Positions 10,221 through 19,940 of a stretch of 64,000 nt of DNA are shown here, one piece after another. Source of the stretch: Tritrichomonas musculus (taxonomy: Eukaryota; Parabasalia; Tritrichomonadida; Tritrichomonadidae). The position numbers and the translations under genes were made by a program. The stretch lies in assembly GCA_039105265.1 (NCBI GenBank), contig JAPFFF010000029.1:1054001-1118000 (forward strand). Reading direction: 5' to 3'. How positions within the stretch are numbered: the first letter of the stretch is position 1; every line of letters starts with the position of its first letter. A model generated the notes under the pieces. The model had not been told where the DNA came from, did not search any database, and saw only the letters and a program-made list of their open reading frames with translations.

Positions 10221-12977
10221 ATGACTTCAGAGCAAGTGAAAGATACTACAACAAGATTCATTGGTGATATACAATTTAAAGTTGGAGATGCTACTAGGAA
10301 AGCAAGTGAATTATTAACGCTGAGTGATTTGGATGGATATGTACAGACAGGGCATTTATTTAATGAAGTAGAGGGTATACCAGAATTTAATATCAAAAAT
10401 AATAATATACAATATGAGTCATCTACACAATATCATATTCTAAAGTTTGTTAACATACCAGAGGATTTCATGAATAAAGTGAAGGAAATAACTGCACAAA
10501 CCAATATCTTTAAAGTGGTTTTGAGAAAGAATATCATATATGACACAAATGGAAATTTAGTTAAGGAATTCTTTATTTATGCCAAAGATGGACAAGTATA
10601 CTCTCCTATGATAACAAAGAGTGCAAATGGATGTTCTATAAATAATAGCACAAATATGGGATACATCAATATAGCCTTTGATAGTGGTCTTGATTTTAAT
10701 CCATATACTCTATGGATGAATGGTGAGCTGAGTATCATGAATGAGTACATAACTGATTCACTGCAAACACTGAAGACAGTCAAGTGTTCCATCATCAAAG
10801 CTGATAATGCATTGAAACTACATAAGAGTGATGTATTGTATCTTTACAAACCAACTCTAACTAGCGAAGTCCAAATGGATGATAAAAAGTATTGGCTACT
10901 ACAATGGAACATAGATGATAATTATAATATACCTACTGGCTTGGAGTTTAAATTTAATGAATACTGTTTTGGTAATAAATGGTTCTTAACATGGAATGGA
11001 ACAAAATGGGTAGGAGATAATATTCAAGGAAACATTAATGGAAAAATGAAAAATGCTTTGAATAAGGAGAATGAATATGGAGAAGATGGAACATATATTA
11101 GAATCAAGAGAAGTGAAAGAAATATTATGTTAATTAAAAAACCAGATGACTATTCTATAGATAACCTCTTACATTATATGATACATGGTGGAAAGTGTAA
11201 AGTAGAGAACAAACTAAAACTAAAGAGTGGTGAGATAGAAGACTTTTCCAAATATGGATTAGGATATCAAACCAGTAATGGAGGTACTAAGGATGGATAT
11301 GATATTGAAGCCATAAGATGCTATAAAACAAATGGTACAGGGAGTGAATTAGATATTGCAAAAGTTGAAGAATTCTATCTTGATATCACTTTAGATGGAA
11401 CAATCATAGCAAACAGATTTTCTATGAGACCAACAGGAAAAATATTTGACCCCAAGAGTGATAAGAAATGGTATTTTATTCATGGCTTATTAGATTCATG
11501 TGAACAGGTAGAATATTGTTATGTTTCATCAACCCCTAATGACTCACGAAATATTAAAATCTATTTGTTTGATGAATATGTTGACCCGATAGATGAAGTC
11601 AATTGGGATCCTACAACAAATCCCTTCGAATATATTATTAGACAACAATTTTATGATGTGTATCCCAATCCTAATGCAGCAACTACCTTGTATACTGATT
11701 ACAACATTACTAGTTCCAAAATCATTACTGCAGATAACATTACAACAATGAGAAGTGATTTAAATATGGTAACTAACAATGTAGATGTGATTAGCTATGA
11801 TGTCCAAGAAATGAACACAACAATAGAAAGCCTAAAAGGAAGAGTATCAAGAACAGAAACAGTAACTCAGCATCTAGAAGAAGATGTTGATAATTTACGT
11901 ATAGTCTCATGGACTGCTTTAGCATTTGGTGTCGCAGGTACAGTCGGTTCAATAGGTTCTATAGGTATGCAATTAGCTCCAGAAGGTATTAGTTTTGCAA
12001 CTGGAAATGGGGGAGGATTCCTTAAAAGATTGTTCTCACGTAAATCAACAAAAGGATTGAGCGATATAGTTAGAAATGCTATTAATTTCATGTCTGGGAC
12101 CGTCGCTAGGTCTATCACAAAAGATATTACTCCAATAATAACCTGGTGTGAGGAAGAATACAAACAACTAGATGAATTACCTTATACAGATGAGAATGAT
12201 AACCCAGATACAGGAACCTTAACATTAAGTGGTGCCATGGATATTAGCAATATGTTCAGGGAATCTCTCAAGCCTGCATTTAAATTACTCGCCGAGAAGG
12301 TTAATGAGCTAGAGGCGGAGTTTGGTTATTACCCTACATTGGATGAAGTAGTTCAAAAGACAGATTTGGTTAGAGATGACATAATAGATGTTGTTGGTAA
12401 ATATGTCAATGACGAGGTTCATTTGGAGGCTGAAGATGTTATCACAGATGGAACAATTAAAGCAAGATTTTTGGTGCAAAAAGTTAGTGAATACAATGAT
12501 GTTGATTATGAAGAGAATATAGTTACTATTAATATTACTGGTGGTATTATTGATTACCAAGGAACAACTGATTTTCCTAGCTGCACTATGAATGACAAAA
12601 CATTTGTTATATCAAACCCAAATAAACATAGGGTTGGTGGAATACAGATAAAAGAAAATACAGCAAAAAGAAGAATGGAATTTACCACGAATGATTTAGC
12701 ATATACTTGTGATATAGATGCTTTACATAAGAAGATAGATACATTAAATGAGCAGATAGAAAAGAATGATACAGCTCTAGCTACGACTTTAAATGAATTC
12801 CCAACTGTTGATGAAGTAAATGAAGCATTAGATGAATTAAAAAATAATATGGTCAATATGGATAACCTGTATACAAAAGAGGAAGCGGATGCAAAATATC
12901 GAAGCAAAAATGATTTGATATACAAAGAATCTATTGAAGTGCCATTTGAAAATGTACAAGATAGTGCAGGAACGTAG
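10221..12977 (+). CDS. Second fibre-like protein, paralogue of the 1544-residue protein, ends at an in-frame TAG
   Basis: This ORF has 918 residues from ATG 10221, only 29 bp downstream of the larger fibre gene and on the same strand, so co-expression is plausible. It shares several blocks with its neighbour: NGNLVKEFFIYAKDGQ versus DGNLMKEFFIYVKDGQ, a long DPI-[DE]-E-x-W-[DN] to ITTMRSDLN block, then coiled coil, Gly/Ala hydrophobic stretch and a WCEEEYKQLD block versus WCEKDYKRLD. It lacks the aromatic W-repeat region. Near the C-terminus is NLYTKEEADAKY, the phage tail-fibre type motif. The stop is TAG at 12975-12977, and the same frame stays open for another 288 codons (next entry), so the original protein was probably about 1207 residues. 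Confidence 0.65.
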   Translation: MTSEQVKDTTTRFIGDIQFKVGDATRKASELLTLSDLDGYVQTGHLFNEVEGIPEFNIKNNNIQYESSTQYHILKFVNIPEDFMNKVKEITAQTNIFKVVLRKNIIYDTNGNLVKEFFIYAKDGQVYSPMITKSANGCSINNSTNMGYINIAFDSGLDFNPYTLWMNGELSIMNEYITDSLQTLKTVKCSIIKADNALKLHKSDVLYLYKPTLTSEVQMDDKKYWLLQWNIDDNYNIPTGLEFKFNEYCFGNKWFLTWNGTKWVGDNIQGNINGKMKNALNKENEYGEDGTYIRIKRSERNIMLIKKPDDYSIDNLLHYMIHGGKCKVENKLKLKSGEIEDFSKYGLGYQTSNGGTKDGYDIEAIRCYKTNGTGSELDIAKVEEFYLDITLDGTIIANRFSMRPTGKIFDPKSDKKWYFIHGLLDSCEQVEYCYVSSTPNDSRNIKIYLFDEYVDPIDEVNWDPTTNPFEYIIRQQFYDVYPNPNAATTLYTDYNITSSKIITADNITTMRSDLNMVTNNVDVISYDVQEMNTTIESLKGRVSRTETVTQHLEEDVDNLRIVSWTALAFGVAGTVGSIGSIGMQLAPEGISFATGNGGGFLKRLFSRKSTKGLSDIVRNAINFMSGTVARSITKDITPIITWCEEEYKQLDELPYTDENDNPDTGTLTLSGAMDISNMFRESLKPAFKLLAEKVNELEAEFGYYPTLDEVVQKTDLVRDDIIDVVGKYVNDEVHLEAEDVITDGTIKARFLVQKVSEYNDVDYEENIVTINITGGIIDYQGTTDFPSCTMNDKTFVISNPNKHRVGGIQIKENTAKRRMEFTTNDLAYTCDIDALHKKIDTLNEQIEKNDTALATTLNEFPTVDEVNEALDELKNNMVNMDNLYTKEEADAKYRSKNDLIYKESIEVPFENVQDSAGT

Positions 12978-13841
12978 GAAGTCAAAATAAAATTGATTAG
13001 TGGAATTCGCCTTGTTGGAACAATATCAAATAACGATGGTTTTGTAAAAGAGTTTGATTATTTGTTTGATTATAATGGTGTTATCACTGAAGATGGAGTT
13101 AATGTCGATGTTGAAATTGATGGAACAACCTATAACTTGACCTATTATAAAAGCGATAGTAATGGTCTATGCTTTTACATCGATAATGGGGAAGACTCTT
13201 TTGATACCAAATTAATATTAGCGGAAAAAATATTGAAGCAAGATAAAATAGCATTGAAAAGTGAAATTCCTGAACCTGTTGATTTGACCAATTATGCATT
13301 GAAAAGTGAAAATGATGAACTGAAGACAAATTTAAATAATTATATTAAATCTCATCAAGATCTAGCCAAGTTAGTAGGTGAACATGTTACTAAAATCGTA
13401 ACAATGAACAGTCAGATATCAAATCTACAACATGAGAACGAATCATTAAAAGCTAGGTTAGATGCGTTAGTGAATAAATTAACACTAATTAAGTACACAT
13501 TCAGCGTACTGAATAGTAATACCATTCGTTATCAATTCGAGAAACAACTTGACGAATATGACGGAACACTCTATTTGACTTATAATGAAACCAGAGATAA
13601 TGTCACTAGTGTAAACGAAATCAAAATCAATATATCATTCAACGCTAATAATACGCCTACGAGTGAATATCAATGTGAACCAACTAAGATATGGTTAAAC
13701 AATATTGAATTTCCATTAAGTAGTAGCAATCTCATGATCAATGCAACAGCTAATTACATATTGATTAATTCGACATTCTTTACATCAAATGGTATCTTAG
13801 CTGAAGATAACACTAAGAATGAAATACATACATTACTGTGA
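12978..13841 (+). pseudogene. C-terminal continuation of the second fibre gene after an in-frame TAG
   Basis: This open stretch is in exactly the same frame as the 918-residue gene and follows its TAG directly. It has no ATG near its beginning; the first possible initiator is TTG at 12993. It encodes a beta-rich start, then ALKSEIPEPVDLTNYALKSE, a pattern common in phage tail fibres. A heptad coiled coil follows (about 13300-13490), and then a compact beta-rich tail that resembles a trimeric fibre head. Either the upstream TAG is a recent nonsense mutation or it is read through. Independent expression is less likely because no ATG is available. Confidence 0.6.
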
Positions 13842-13931
13842 AATACAAAAAGTTGATAGATATTTTTTCGGGTGTAGAATTCAAAAACTACTCCATACCT
13901 TGGAAATGACATTGGTGGAATAGTGAAAGTA

Positions 13932-13972
13932 GAGAGTGTGTACTTACGATAGGTTTTCAGAGGGTATTTGGC
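13932..13972 (+). repeat. Direct repeat, copy 1 (41 bp)
   Basis: The segment beginning gagagtgtgtacttacgata is repeated in the same orientation at 14391-14432 with one T insertion and about two substitutions. The two copies lie on either side of the 100-residue minus-strand gene at the right end of the Maverick-like element. Confidence 0.85.
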
Positions 13973-13995
13973 AAACAAAATAATACTAACACTTT

Positions 13996-14298
13996 TTACT
14001 CAAATATCTTATGGTGCTCATCAAACTTCCTATATCTGGGTGCATCTTTTTCTCTTTCCCTATCATAATCATTATTGTATTTCAAAACTGCTGCACGCCT
14101 AAATTTAGCATATCTAAAACCACTAAATTTGTTTCTTTCGTCCAAAACCTCAATTATAACATATCCATTAGAATCACATGTCCTGACGTCTTTAAAGGAA
14201 TCATATACTTGTTGGGTTTCACGAGAAGTATAAATAGGATTTCTTAGAGTAAACTGCTTATATTGGGTCATAATCTTTAAATCTGATGGTGTGGTCAT
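13996..14298 (-). CDS. Small unknown protein at the right end of the element
   Basis: The first ATG is at 14298, giving 100 residues; the longer open frame upstream has no ATG. The protein is basic and charged, with an arginine-rich C-terminal part (RYAKFRRAA, then DREREKDAPRYRKFDEHHK). I do not recognise the family. It lies between the two copies of a 41/42-bp direct repeat and is convergent with the fibre genes. It could be a small DNA-binding or virion-associated protein, but nothing visible proves this. Confidence 0.5.
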   Translation of the reverse strand: MTTPSDLKIMTQYKQFTLRNPIYTSRETQQVYDSFKDVRTCDSNGYVIIEVLDERNKFSGFRYAKFRRAAVLKYNNDYDREREKDAPRYRKFDEHHKIFE

Positions 14299-14390
14299 TT
14301 GTATAGTGTTGTATAAAAAATTAATAGAAATATTGAAAAACGGCAATGTACTTGAACTTGAGGGACGGGGGTGGGAAGTTAGCTAATGTT

Positions 14391-14432
14391 GAGAGTGTGT
14401 ACTTACGATAGGTTTTTCAGTAGGTATTTGGC
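14391..14432 (+). repeat. Direct repeat, copy 2 (42 bp)
   Basis: This is the second copy of the repeat at 13932-13972, in the same orientation, at the edge of a GC-rich block. It may mark a terminal or recombination site of the Maverick-like element. Confidence 0.85.
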
Positions 14433-14520
14433 CGGAAGCTGAGGCCCAAGCGAGGGTGTACCTGAGCTTGGTGGCGAAGCGTGTAGGCGGTGGTGAGGTA
14501 CGAAACACCGCCTATACTTA
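14433..14520. other. GC-rich block with hairpin at the presumed right end of the Maverick-like element
   Basis: The base composition jumps from very AT-rich to clearly GC-rich between about 14360 and 14520. A perfect 9-bp inverted repeat, taggcggtg at 14484-14492 and caccgccta at 14506-14514, encloses a 13-base loop. No gene is visible. As the left end of the element is outside the window, whether this belongs to a terminal inverted repeat cannot be tested here. Confidence 0.5.
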
Positions 14521-14808
14521 ACTACTTTTTTTTTTGAAAATTTCTAATTGGACGTCTCCAATTGACTTTGGGCGGCCAGTTGTTTTGGCTAGTTCAAATT
14601 TCCTCCCAAAAAGGCTCCACCTAAACAAACTTGTCAAAACTTTTGGAGATGAGATTTCTGGACATTCTTTTAGTATGTCTTCATATGTAGCACCTTGTGC
14701 TTTTCTGATTAAAACTGTAATTTGAATTGTTGAAAATATTGAAAATTCTTCTTCACTTAAGTCTAGTATTGACATTTGTTGCATTGAATAATGGTTCATC
14801 ATAGCCAT
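14518..14808 (-). pseudogene. Transposase N-terminal helix-turn-helix fragment
   Basis: From ATG 14808 this is a 96-residue ORF. The middle has the spacing of a homeodomain-like HTH (QITVLIRKAQGATYEDILKE), and then LAKTTGRPKSIGD. A TGRP-[KS] linker after an N-terminal HTH is common in DDE transposases of the Tc1/mariner or related groups. The catalytic domain is missing: the frame runs into a T-run and stops at the GC-rich element boundary. It is best read as a truncated transposase cut off by insertion or deletion. Confidence 0.45.
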
Positions 14809-14841
14809 TTTTTGAGAGCAAAATGATAATAAAGCAATCAA

Positions 14842-16054
14842 AAAGTATCATGGTTGCCCGGCCAACCATCCAAACTTTCAGGCAACACATTAAAAAAAAT
14901 CAATGAGTTCTTTTAAAAAAAATACATTGAAATAACTAGGAAGTAATTTGAATACTTTGAGATATTTCAAAAGATTTTATTTTATTTTGAAATAACTTTA
15001 TATTTTTTTGAAAGCTACTCAGAATCCACTTCCACCTTATTGAAAGCACTTCCTAGTTTTTTTATTGACGTTATTTAATTTGAAAAACATTTTACTATTT
15101 TATCTTTTTATTTTTAAATTATTAAAAACATTTTTAATATAAAAAAATAATTGTAGATCAAGATAAAAATAAAAAACTAATATCGAGAAAATAACGTATT
15201 TACAATTGTAATTTTTAAACGGACAAGTTGTATACAATTGTAAATACAAAAACCAAGGCTTAAATATATCCAATTTTAAAATAGTCTACAATATATTTTT
15301 TAAGAAAAATAGTTTTTTTTATTAAAATACAAATAAAATATAAATATATAGCTTCACAAAAGTTAATTATTTAATTTGCTATATTTATTACAAGTGAATT
15401 TATTTTATTAATAAAATTTTAAAGTATCAAAACAAAAAAATAATAACTCCTCATATTTTTTCATATTATTTTGAAAATTGGTAAATCAATTATTCATAGG
15501 TATTATGCTCCAAAATTTTGTAATCAAATATGTCTCTAGGCAAATAATAATTTTATTATTTTTGAAGTAAAAATTTTCCATATTCATCAACTTTTCTCAG
15601 AAAAAAAATTGAATTAAAAAGAGTGTAATTACAGAGTAGGTGTAACTCAAAGAGATTTTATTCTCAAAAAGTTTGTTTTTCTGAAGTTTACGCAATTTTT
15701 TTTGAGAGAGTTTCACCTACTCTGTAATTACCTTTTATTATCATGTGTGAATAAAATATACCACACTTGATATAAAATATTTTGCTTAAATAGAGTTTTA
15801 TTCTCATTTTTTTTGGCTCAGCAGCCAACAAAAACTTTTTATCTAGTGGAAGTTGTGAAGTGAAAATTTCTGTAGAGAAACTTCTGTATATTTTACGTAG
15901 GGATTTTCTATTCAATTTTAGTAATTTTGAATACATTTCTTAAAAAACGTGGTTGAATAAGCTAGACTCGTGAAAAAACTTGGATGACCTCCTATGAAAG
16001 GTTTTATAAAATTATTTTAATTGTAAATATCTTTTTTTCGATAATAAAATGTAT
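14842..16054. other. AT-rich region without a supported gene
   Basis: No coding sequence is convincing here; short open frames are explained by AT-rich composition. The only clear structure is the inverted repeat at 15625-15731, annotated separately. Confidence 0.6.
15625..15731. repeat. Inverted repeat with 18-bp perfect arms
   Basis: The arm gtaattacagagtaggtg at 15625-15642 is matched by its exact reverse complement at 15714-15731, with a 71-base spacer. Similarity continues imperfectly on both sides of the arms. It could be the termini of a short foldback element or a transcript hairpin. No flanking duplication is visible. Confidence 0.75.
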
Positions 16055-16507
16055 TGATATATATGATACTTGGCTTTCATAGATTTCATGAGTATCCATA
16101 TCTTGCATCTTGGTTCTAAAATGAACGCCATCTTTTGTTTTGTTCATGTCAATAAATTGTACCTCATATCGAATTGGAATGAACATGTTTGAGATATATG
16201 GATTAGTGTCTGACTGGTCTTCACTTAAATCAAGTTCTCTTGTTATATGACCTAATGTACTTTCGATGTTATGCTTATCACTGAGTATGAAGTACTTATA
16301 AGTTCCATCAAGTGCTATTGCTTTAACAATAGGTCTTCCAGCATGTTTCATTTTATGTATCTATCGTAGTGCTTCCGTAAATGCGTACCTCTTATCTTCA
16401 TCTTGGTTGATGTCTGTAGCAAAACCAATACCTTGTCCTGCAGGAATCATGAGCTTCCTCATTTCTTCTTTAAATTTGTCTTTCTTTTGGTATTCACTCA
16501 ATTTCTT
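16055..16507 (-). pseudogene. Degenerate fragment of a second Maverick DNA polymerase (N-terminal region)
   Basis: The minus strand encodes a stretch that aligns with residues about 25-170 of the polymerase at 1312-4431. Matching pairs include DEDKRYAFTEAL versus DEDKRLAFTETL, STLGHITRELDLSEDQSD versus STIGHISGTIDLNDDCSD, NMFIPIRYEVQFI versus NVFIPAKYQLLFI, and YESQV versus YEEEV. A TAG at 16361-16363 lies in frame where the intact gene has a Gln codon, and the sequence loses similarity downstream of about 16055. This is a broken relic with no exonuclease or polymerase domain. It shows a second, diverged Maverick lineage. Confidence 0.85.
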
Positions 16508-16605
16508 AGAAACCCAAAAAAATGTCAGATTTTTGTGGGTTTGGGTCGAAGAAATTAGGTAATCCCAAAAGAAACGAAACCCAAACAAACCAAGTCAAAT
16601 CCAAA
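16508..16605. repeat. Short repeat rich in gggtttggg / aacccaaac words replacing the polymerase 5' end
   Basis: Immediately upstream of the surviving polymerase fragment the coding similarity stops and a stretch with opposed gtttgggt and acccaaac words begins. It looks like a small inserted element that cut off the pseudogene's start. Similar words occur at 18745-18770 and 19481-19510. Confidence 0.4.
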
Positions 16606-18204
16606 TCTTTAAAAAATGATTTTGAAAATCAATACAGACTTAATATTTTATCTATTTGACCTCCGACTACTTGCATATATAGAGTGTTTATTTATTATTA
16701 ATGATATATTTAATTAATATATTTATTATTATATTAAATTTTCTAACGGTACGTTTTGAGATATTATCAAACATTTTTAAGCCAAAATTAACCCTAAAAC
16801 TAAAAATTCAATGGTTTATAATAATTTTAATGAGAAAGTAATGAAAATATTTTTCATCAAAAACAAAGGAAATTCGATAAATTATGCATGAAAATGCAAA
16901 TTATTATCAATTGGCTGTATTATTAAGGAAGCTTACACTGCTAAGAATCGCCACAAATGAGTGCAATCCCAGTTATTTCAAAACTCTAAAAAGATTCAAA
17001 ATTTGAAAAAGCACGCAGCAATATGATGTAATCTACAAGCTTTTACCTTTGTATAATTGGTTATTTTATATGCATTGCTCTACAAAAGATTGAACAAATT
17101 TTCAGTTTTGAAAAGCTATTCAATCATCTTATACTACTTGGTTTTAACGTACCAAATTTTACTTATTTTCAAATGATATGAGTTGAAAATCATATATTCA
17201 TTTTTTACAAAGATAAAAAAGTAATACTTAAAAACTTTGGTAAAATAATACGTATTATATTTGTATGGTTTATTAAAATAGAGCTTTTTTAAATACTTAT
17301 CGAAATAAACATAATATATTAAAGATATTGATATTATCAATTTTACAATACTTCTCTCAATTTATTCTTTTTTTGTTCATACCATTTTGGCCCACCAAAT
17401 ATTGTGATGAAAAAATTGAATTACTCTCTCAAAATTACAACTATTCTAAAATTAATCCATAATATGTTTTATATCTATAAAAATAAATACAAAAAAAGCT
17501 CAGTTAAAATTTTTATATGAAAATTATTTTGTGATAACTCATTGATTTTCCTGAAATATTTTAAATTTTGATAGTGGTCTCATAAATTATAAATTGTATA
17601 TTTGCCAAATATCTATAAAACCAAATCAAAAAATGAAAGAATATAAATATGGTCTTGCTAGTAATTAAAATTTACATTTGAAAAAATATAAGACTAATTA
17701 TGCAAATAAATGGTTATATCAAAACCCAAGATTTTTAATGAAAATAACAAAAACAAAGATATCTTAATTATTTTACTGTGAGCACGTGATATTTTTAAAA
17801 ATTATATATAAATATTTAATGCTGCAAAATATAAAGTGTTAAAAATGTATTGTTATAAAATGAAATAATTTCGACATAATTTTTTTTTTTTTTTCATATA
17901 GTATATTTAATTTTTTTTTGTTTATTTTGATTTTTTTTCGGTCAAAAAGTTTCCACTATTTGATAGAGTGAAAAATAATCATGAACTTTTTCTTGGAGCA
18001 AAAAATAAAACATAACTTTTTCTTAAAACAAAAAAATAAAATAACTTTTTGATGCAAAATGTTTATGACAAGAGAAACCAAATTGATACTCAATTATTTT
18101 TCTATTTCTTTTAATCGTTTGTTTTTATAGAATATTTGCTTAAAATAGAACAATGTTCTTGAAAGAAAAATATATTATTACGCCATTATTATCTAAAGCA
18201 TAGA
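16606..18204. other. AT-rich region without a supported gene
   Basis: The region is extremely AT-rich and contains T-runs near 17880-17895. The 68-codon open frame near 17134-17340 is composed mainly of Tyr/Phe/Lys/Ile codons, as expected by chance at this composition. I see no gene. Confidence 0.6.
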
Positions 18205-18231
18205 CACTTTTTGAGCGAAGCTCAAAAAGTG
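18205..18231. repeat. Hairpin 1 of 3
   Basis: A perfect 12-bp stem, cactttttgagc and gctcaaaaagtg, encloses a gaa loop. Related hairpins follow at 18325-18351 and 18451-18487, at steps of about 120-125 bp. Confidence 0.9.
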
Positions 18232-18324
18232 GCGTTTCTTGCAATTTCCTCAAATCAGATATTCAAACATCAAAACCAGCTATAACCAAGTTATTACATA
18301 ACCGAAATGAATCTTATGCTTGGA

Positions 18325-18351
18325 CACTTTTTGAGTGAAGCTCAAAAAGTG
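18325..18351. repeat. Hairpin 2 of 3
   Basis: The sequence is the same as hairpin 1 except for one base in the left arm (gagt instead of gagc), leaving a G-T pair in RNA. The loop is gaa. Confidence 0.9.
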
Positions 18352-18450
18352 GCCTTTTATTATTTTCAAATTTGATTTCTTTTCAAAACTTACATAAATC
18401 AACTTCCATGAAGAAAACAAATGAAATATTATATCTAATAGATCTCAAGA

Positions 18451-18487
18451 ATGACAACTTTTTGAGCAAAGCTCAAAAAGTTGTCAT
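18451..18487. repeat. Hairpin 3 of 3, longest stem
   Basis: A perfect 17-bp stem (atgacaactttttgagc and its reverse complement) encloses an aaa loop. The core ctttttgagc is shared with the two upstream hairpins, but the outer arms have changed in a compensated way on both sides, so pairing is retained. Confidence 0.9.
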
Positions 18488-18585
18488 TAAATGATATTAA
18501 TTTCAAAATACAAAAAACATTTATGTATGTTCAATGATTATTGTTTATTAAATGATTTATGATTATATCGCGCGTTAGTTTTCTT

Positions 18586-18586
<1 letters not shown>

Positions 18587-18644
<58 letters not shown>
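18587..18644 (+). repeat. Homopolymer run of 58 T
   Basis: An uninterrupted T run (a poly-A tail on the minus strand). It may be a retroposition tail or a simple slippage tract. Its length may be unreliable in the assembly. Confidence 0.9.
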
Positions 18645-18960
18645 CAATTTCAGTTTTTGTTGGGTTTATATGATATAGAGAGGCCAACCGACTTACATAT
18701 AATATCTAAAATAAAAATCCACCACAAAAACAAAAAATGCGGTTTTTGGGTTTTTGAACCCAAGGAAATTGAGTGATTGTTTAGCACGTCGATTCTATTC
18801 ACGACGAAACTGTGATTTTGTATCTGCATAGACATCTCCAATAGCATCTAAAAAATTATCTTCAATGTCCTTGTTCATGTTTAACATAAAATAAAAGTGA
18901 AACGATAAAAATAAAAACTAAGAAAAAGTTAAAAAATTAATTTTTTAGTTATGACCTTTC

Positions 18961-19572
18961 TTATTGGGGGTAACCATCATCAACATCGATATCATCATCG
19001 AGATGTGGAAAATGATATTGGAACTCTTTTCCTTTCAACTTCATGTCAGAGTTCCGTTGATATCCGTTCTTCTCCATCGTTTCACAGAATTGCCTGATGG
19101 CCTTCAGCACTTGCTTCGGTGATTGCCTCTTTTCATTTCTAAGGAAGCTGCATGCACTGTCCAACTTCTCTTTCTCTTCTTGTGATAAGTATGGTTGAAT
19201 ACGATAAACGCAATTGGACAACTTCCATCCATAGGACTTGAACAATTTTGTCTGATCTCCTGTTTTTATCTTGTCATTTACTTCAAGAGTGTCCAACATG
19301 TTTCGAAGATTCTCAACTTCTGCCATCATCAATTTCGATCTTGCCAACTTTTCAGCAAATGAATCATCTGTTGGAGAACCACATGGTCGAGCATTTTTGA
19401 GATATGATACGTCCTTCTTAAGATCGTGAATACAGTTAATGTACTTCGCCACCTTTCTTGGAGCTAGTTTAATGTTGCGGCTAAAACCCAAATCTATAGG
19501 GGGAATTTTAAAAATAACCCAACCCATGATTTTTTTATGGGCGAAGCAAAAAAACTGATCTTTATTTGGCAT
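18961..19572 (-). CDS. Unknown ORF, probably a gene fragment whose start is supplied by a repeat
   Basis: The ORF has 203 residues from ATG 19572. The first 30 residues (PNKDQFFCFAHKKIMGW and following) fall inside a repeat family seen nearby, so this start is probably artificial. The rest, from about residue 33, is a helical, charged protein with more balanced codon use than the surrounding DNA. It contains HDLKKDVSYLK, KLARSKLMMAEVENLRNMLD (coiled-coil-like) and an acidic end, DDDIDVDDGYPQ. I recognise no domain. It is probably the 3' part of an element-borne gene cut by insertion of the repeat. Confidence 0.4.
   Translation of the reverse strand: MPNKDQFFCFAHKKIMGWVIFKIPPIDLGFSRNIKLAPRKVAKYINCIHDLKKDVSYLKNARPCGSPTDDSFAEKLARSKLMMAEVENLRNMLDTLEVNDKIKTGDQTKLFKSYGWKLSNCVYRIQPYLSQEEKEKLDSACSFLRNEKRQSPKQVLKAIRQFCETMEKNGYQRNSDMKLKGKEFQYHFPHLDDDIDVDDGYPQ
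19497..19560. repeat. Dispersed repeat with atgggcga / acccata words, copy 1
   Basis: The segment contains aacccaacccatg and then tatgggcgaagc. The same words in similar order occur at 19738-19940 and 24865-24935. The copies border truncated ORFs, as expected for a short inserted element. Confidence 0.4.
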
Positions 19573-19737
19573 ATTTATTATTATTTTATGTAAAATGTAA
19601 TAGTATTTTTAATTTTAATACTTTTTTCATTTTTTCTTAAATGAAATATAAAAAAAATGTAACCATTTTTAGGTTTTAATGTAACCATCTATAGTATTAA
19701 AAAAAAAATATAACCATCTTAAATTTATTAATTTCCC

Positions 19738-19940
19738 GCCTATTTTTTGGGAGCATTGAAAAACTTAAATTCCCATAACATTGAATTTTTTAAAGTCTTT
19801 GTTTGATATTTGGCCTAATGGGAGAAAACCAAAAAAACCAAAAAACCATAAGGCGAATTTCCCAAACAAAGCATTTAAAATTCACCTTTATGGGTTATGG
19901 GCGAAAATCCCAAAATTCCTCTCAATTCGCCCATACGTTT
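19738..19940. repeat. Dispersed repeat with tatgggcga / cccata words, copy 2
   Basis: The region contains cccgcctattttttgggag near its left edge, and tatgggttatgggcgaaaa followed by attcgcccatacg near its right edge. Opposed gggcga and tcgccc words suggest imperfect terminal inversions. An 81-codon open frame across it is rich in Lys/Asn/Phe and looks fortuitous. Confidence 0.4.

Noticed and set aside
15688-15936. 82-codon ORF on the minus strand
   Set aside because: It has no family resemblance; residue use is that of AT-rich DNA and it overlaps the inverted repeat at 15625-15731.
17134-17340. 68-codon minus-strand ORF
   Set aside because: It is a Tyr/Phe/Lys/Ile-dominated chance frame in intergenic DNA.
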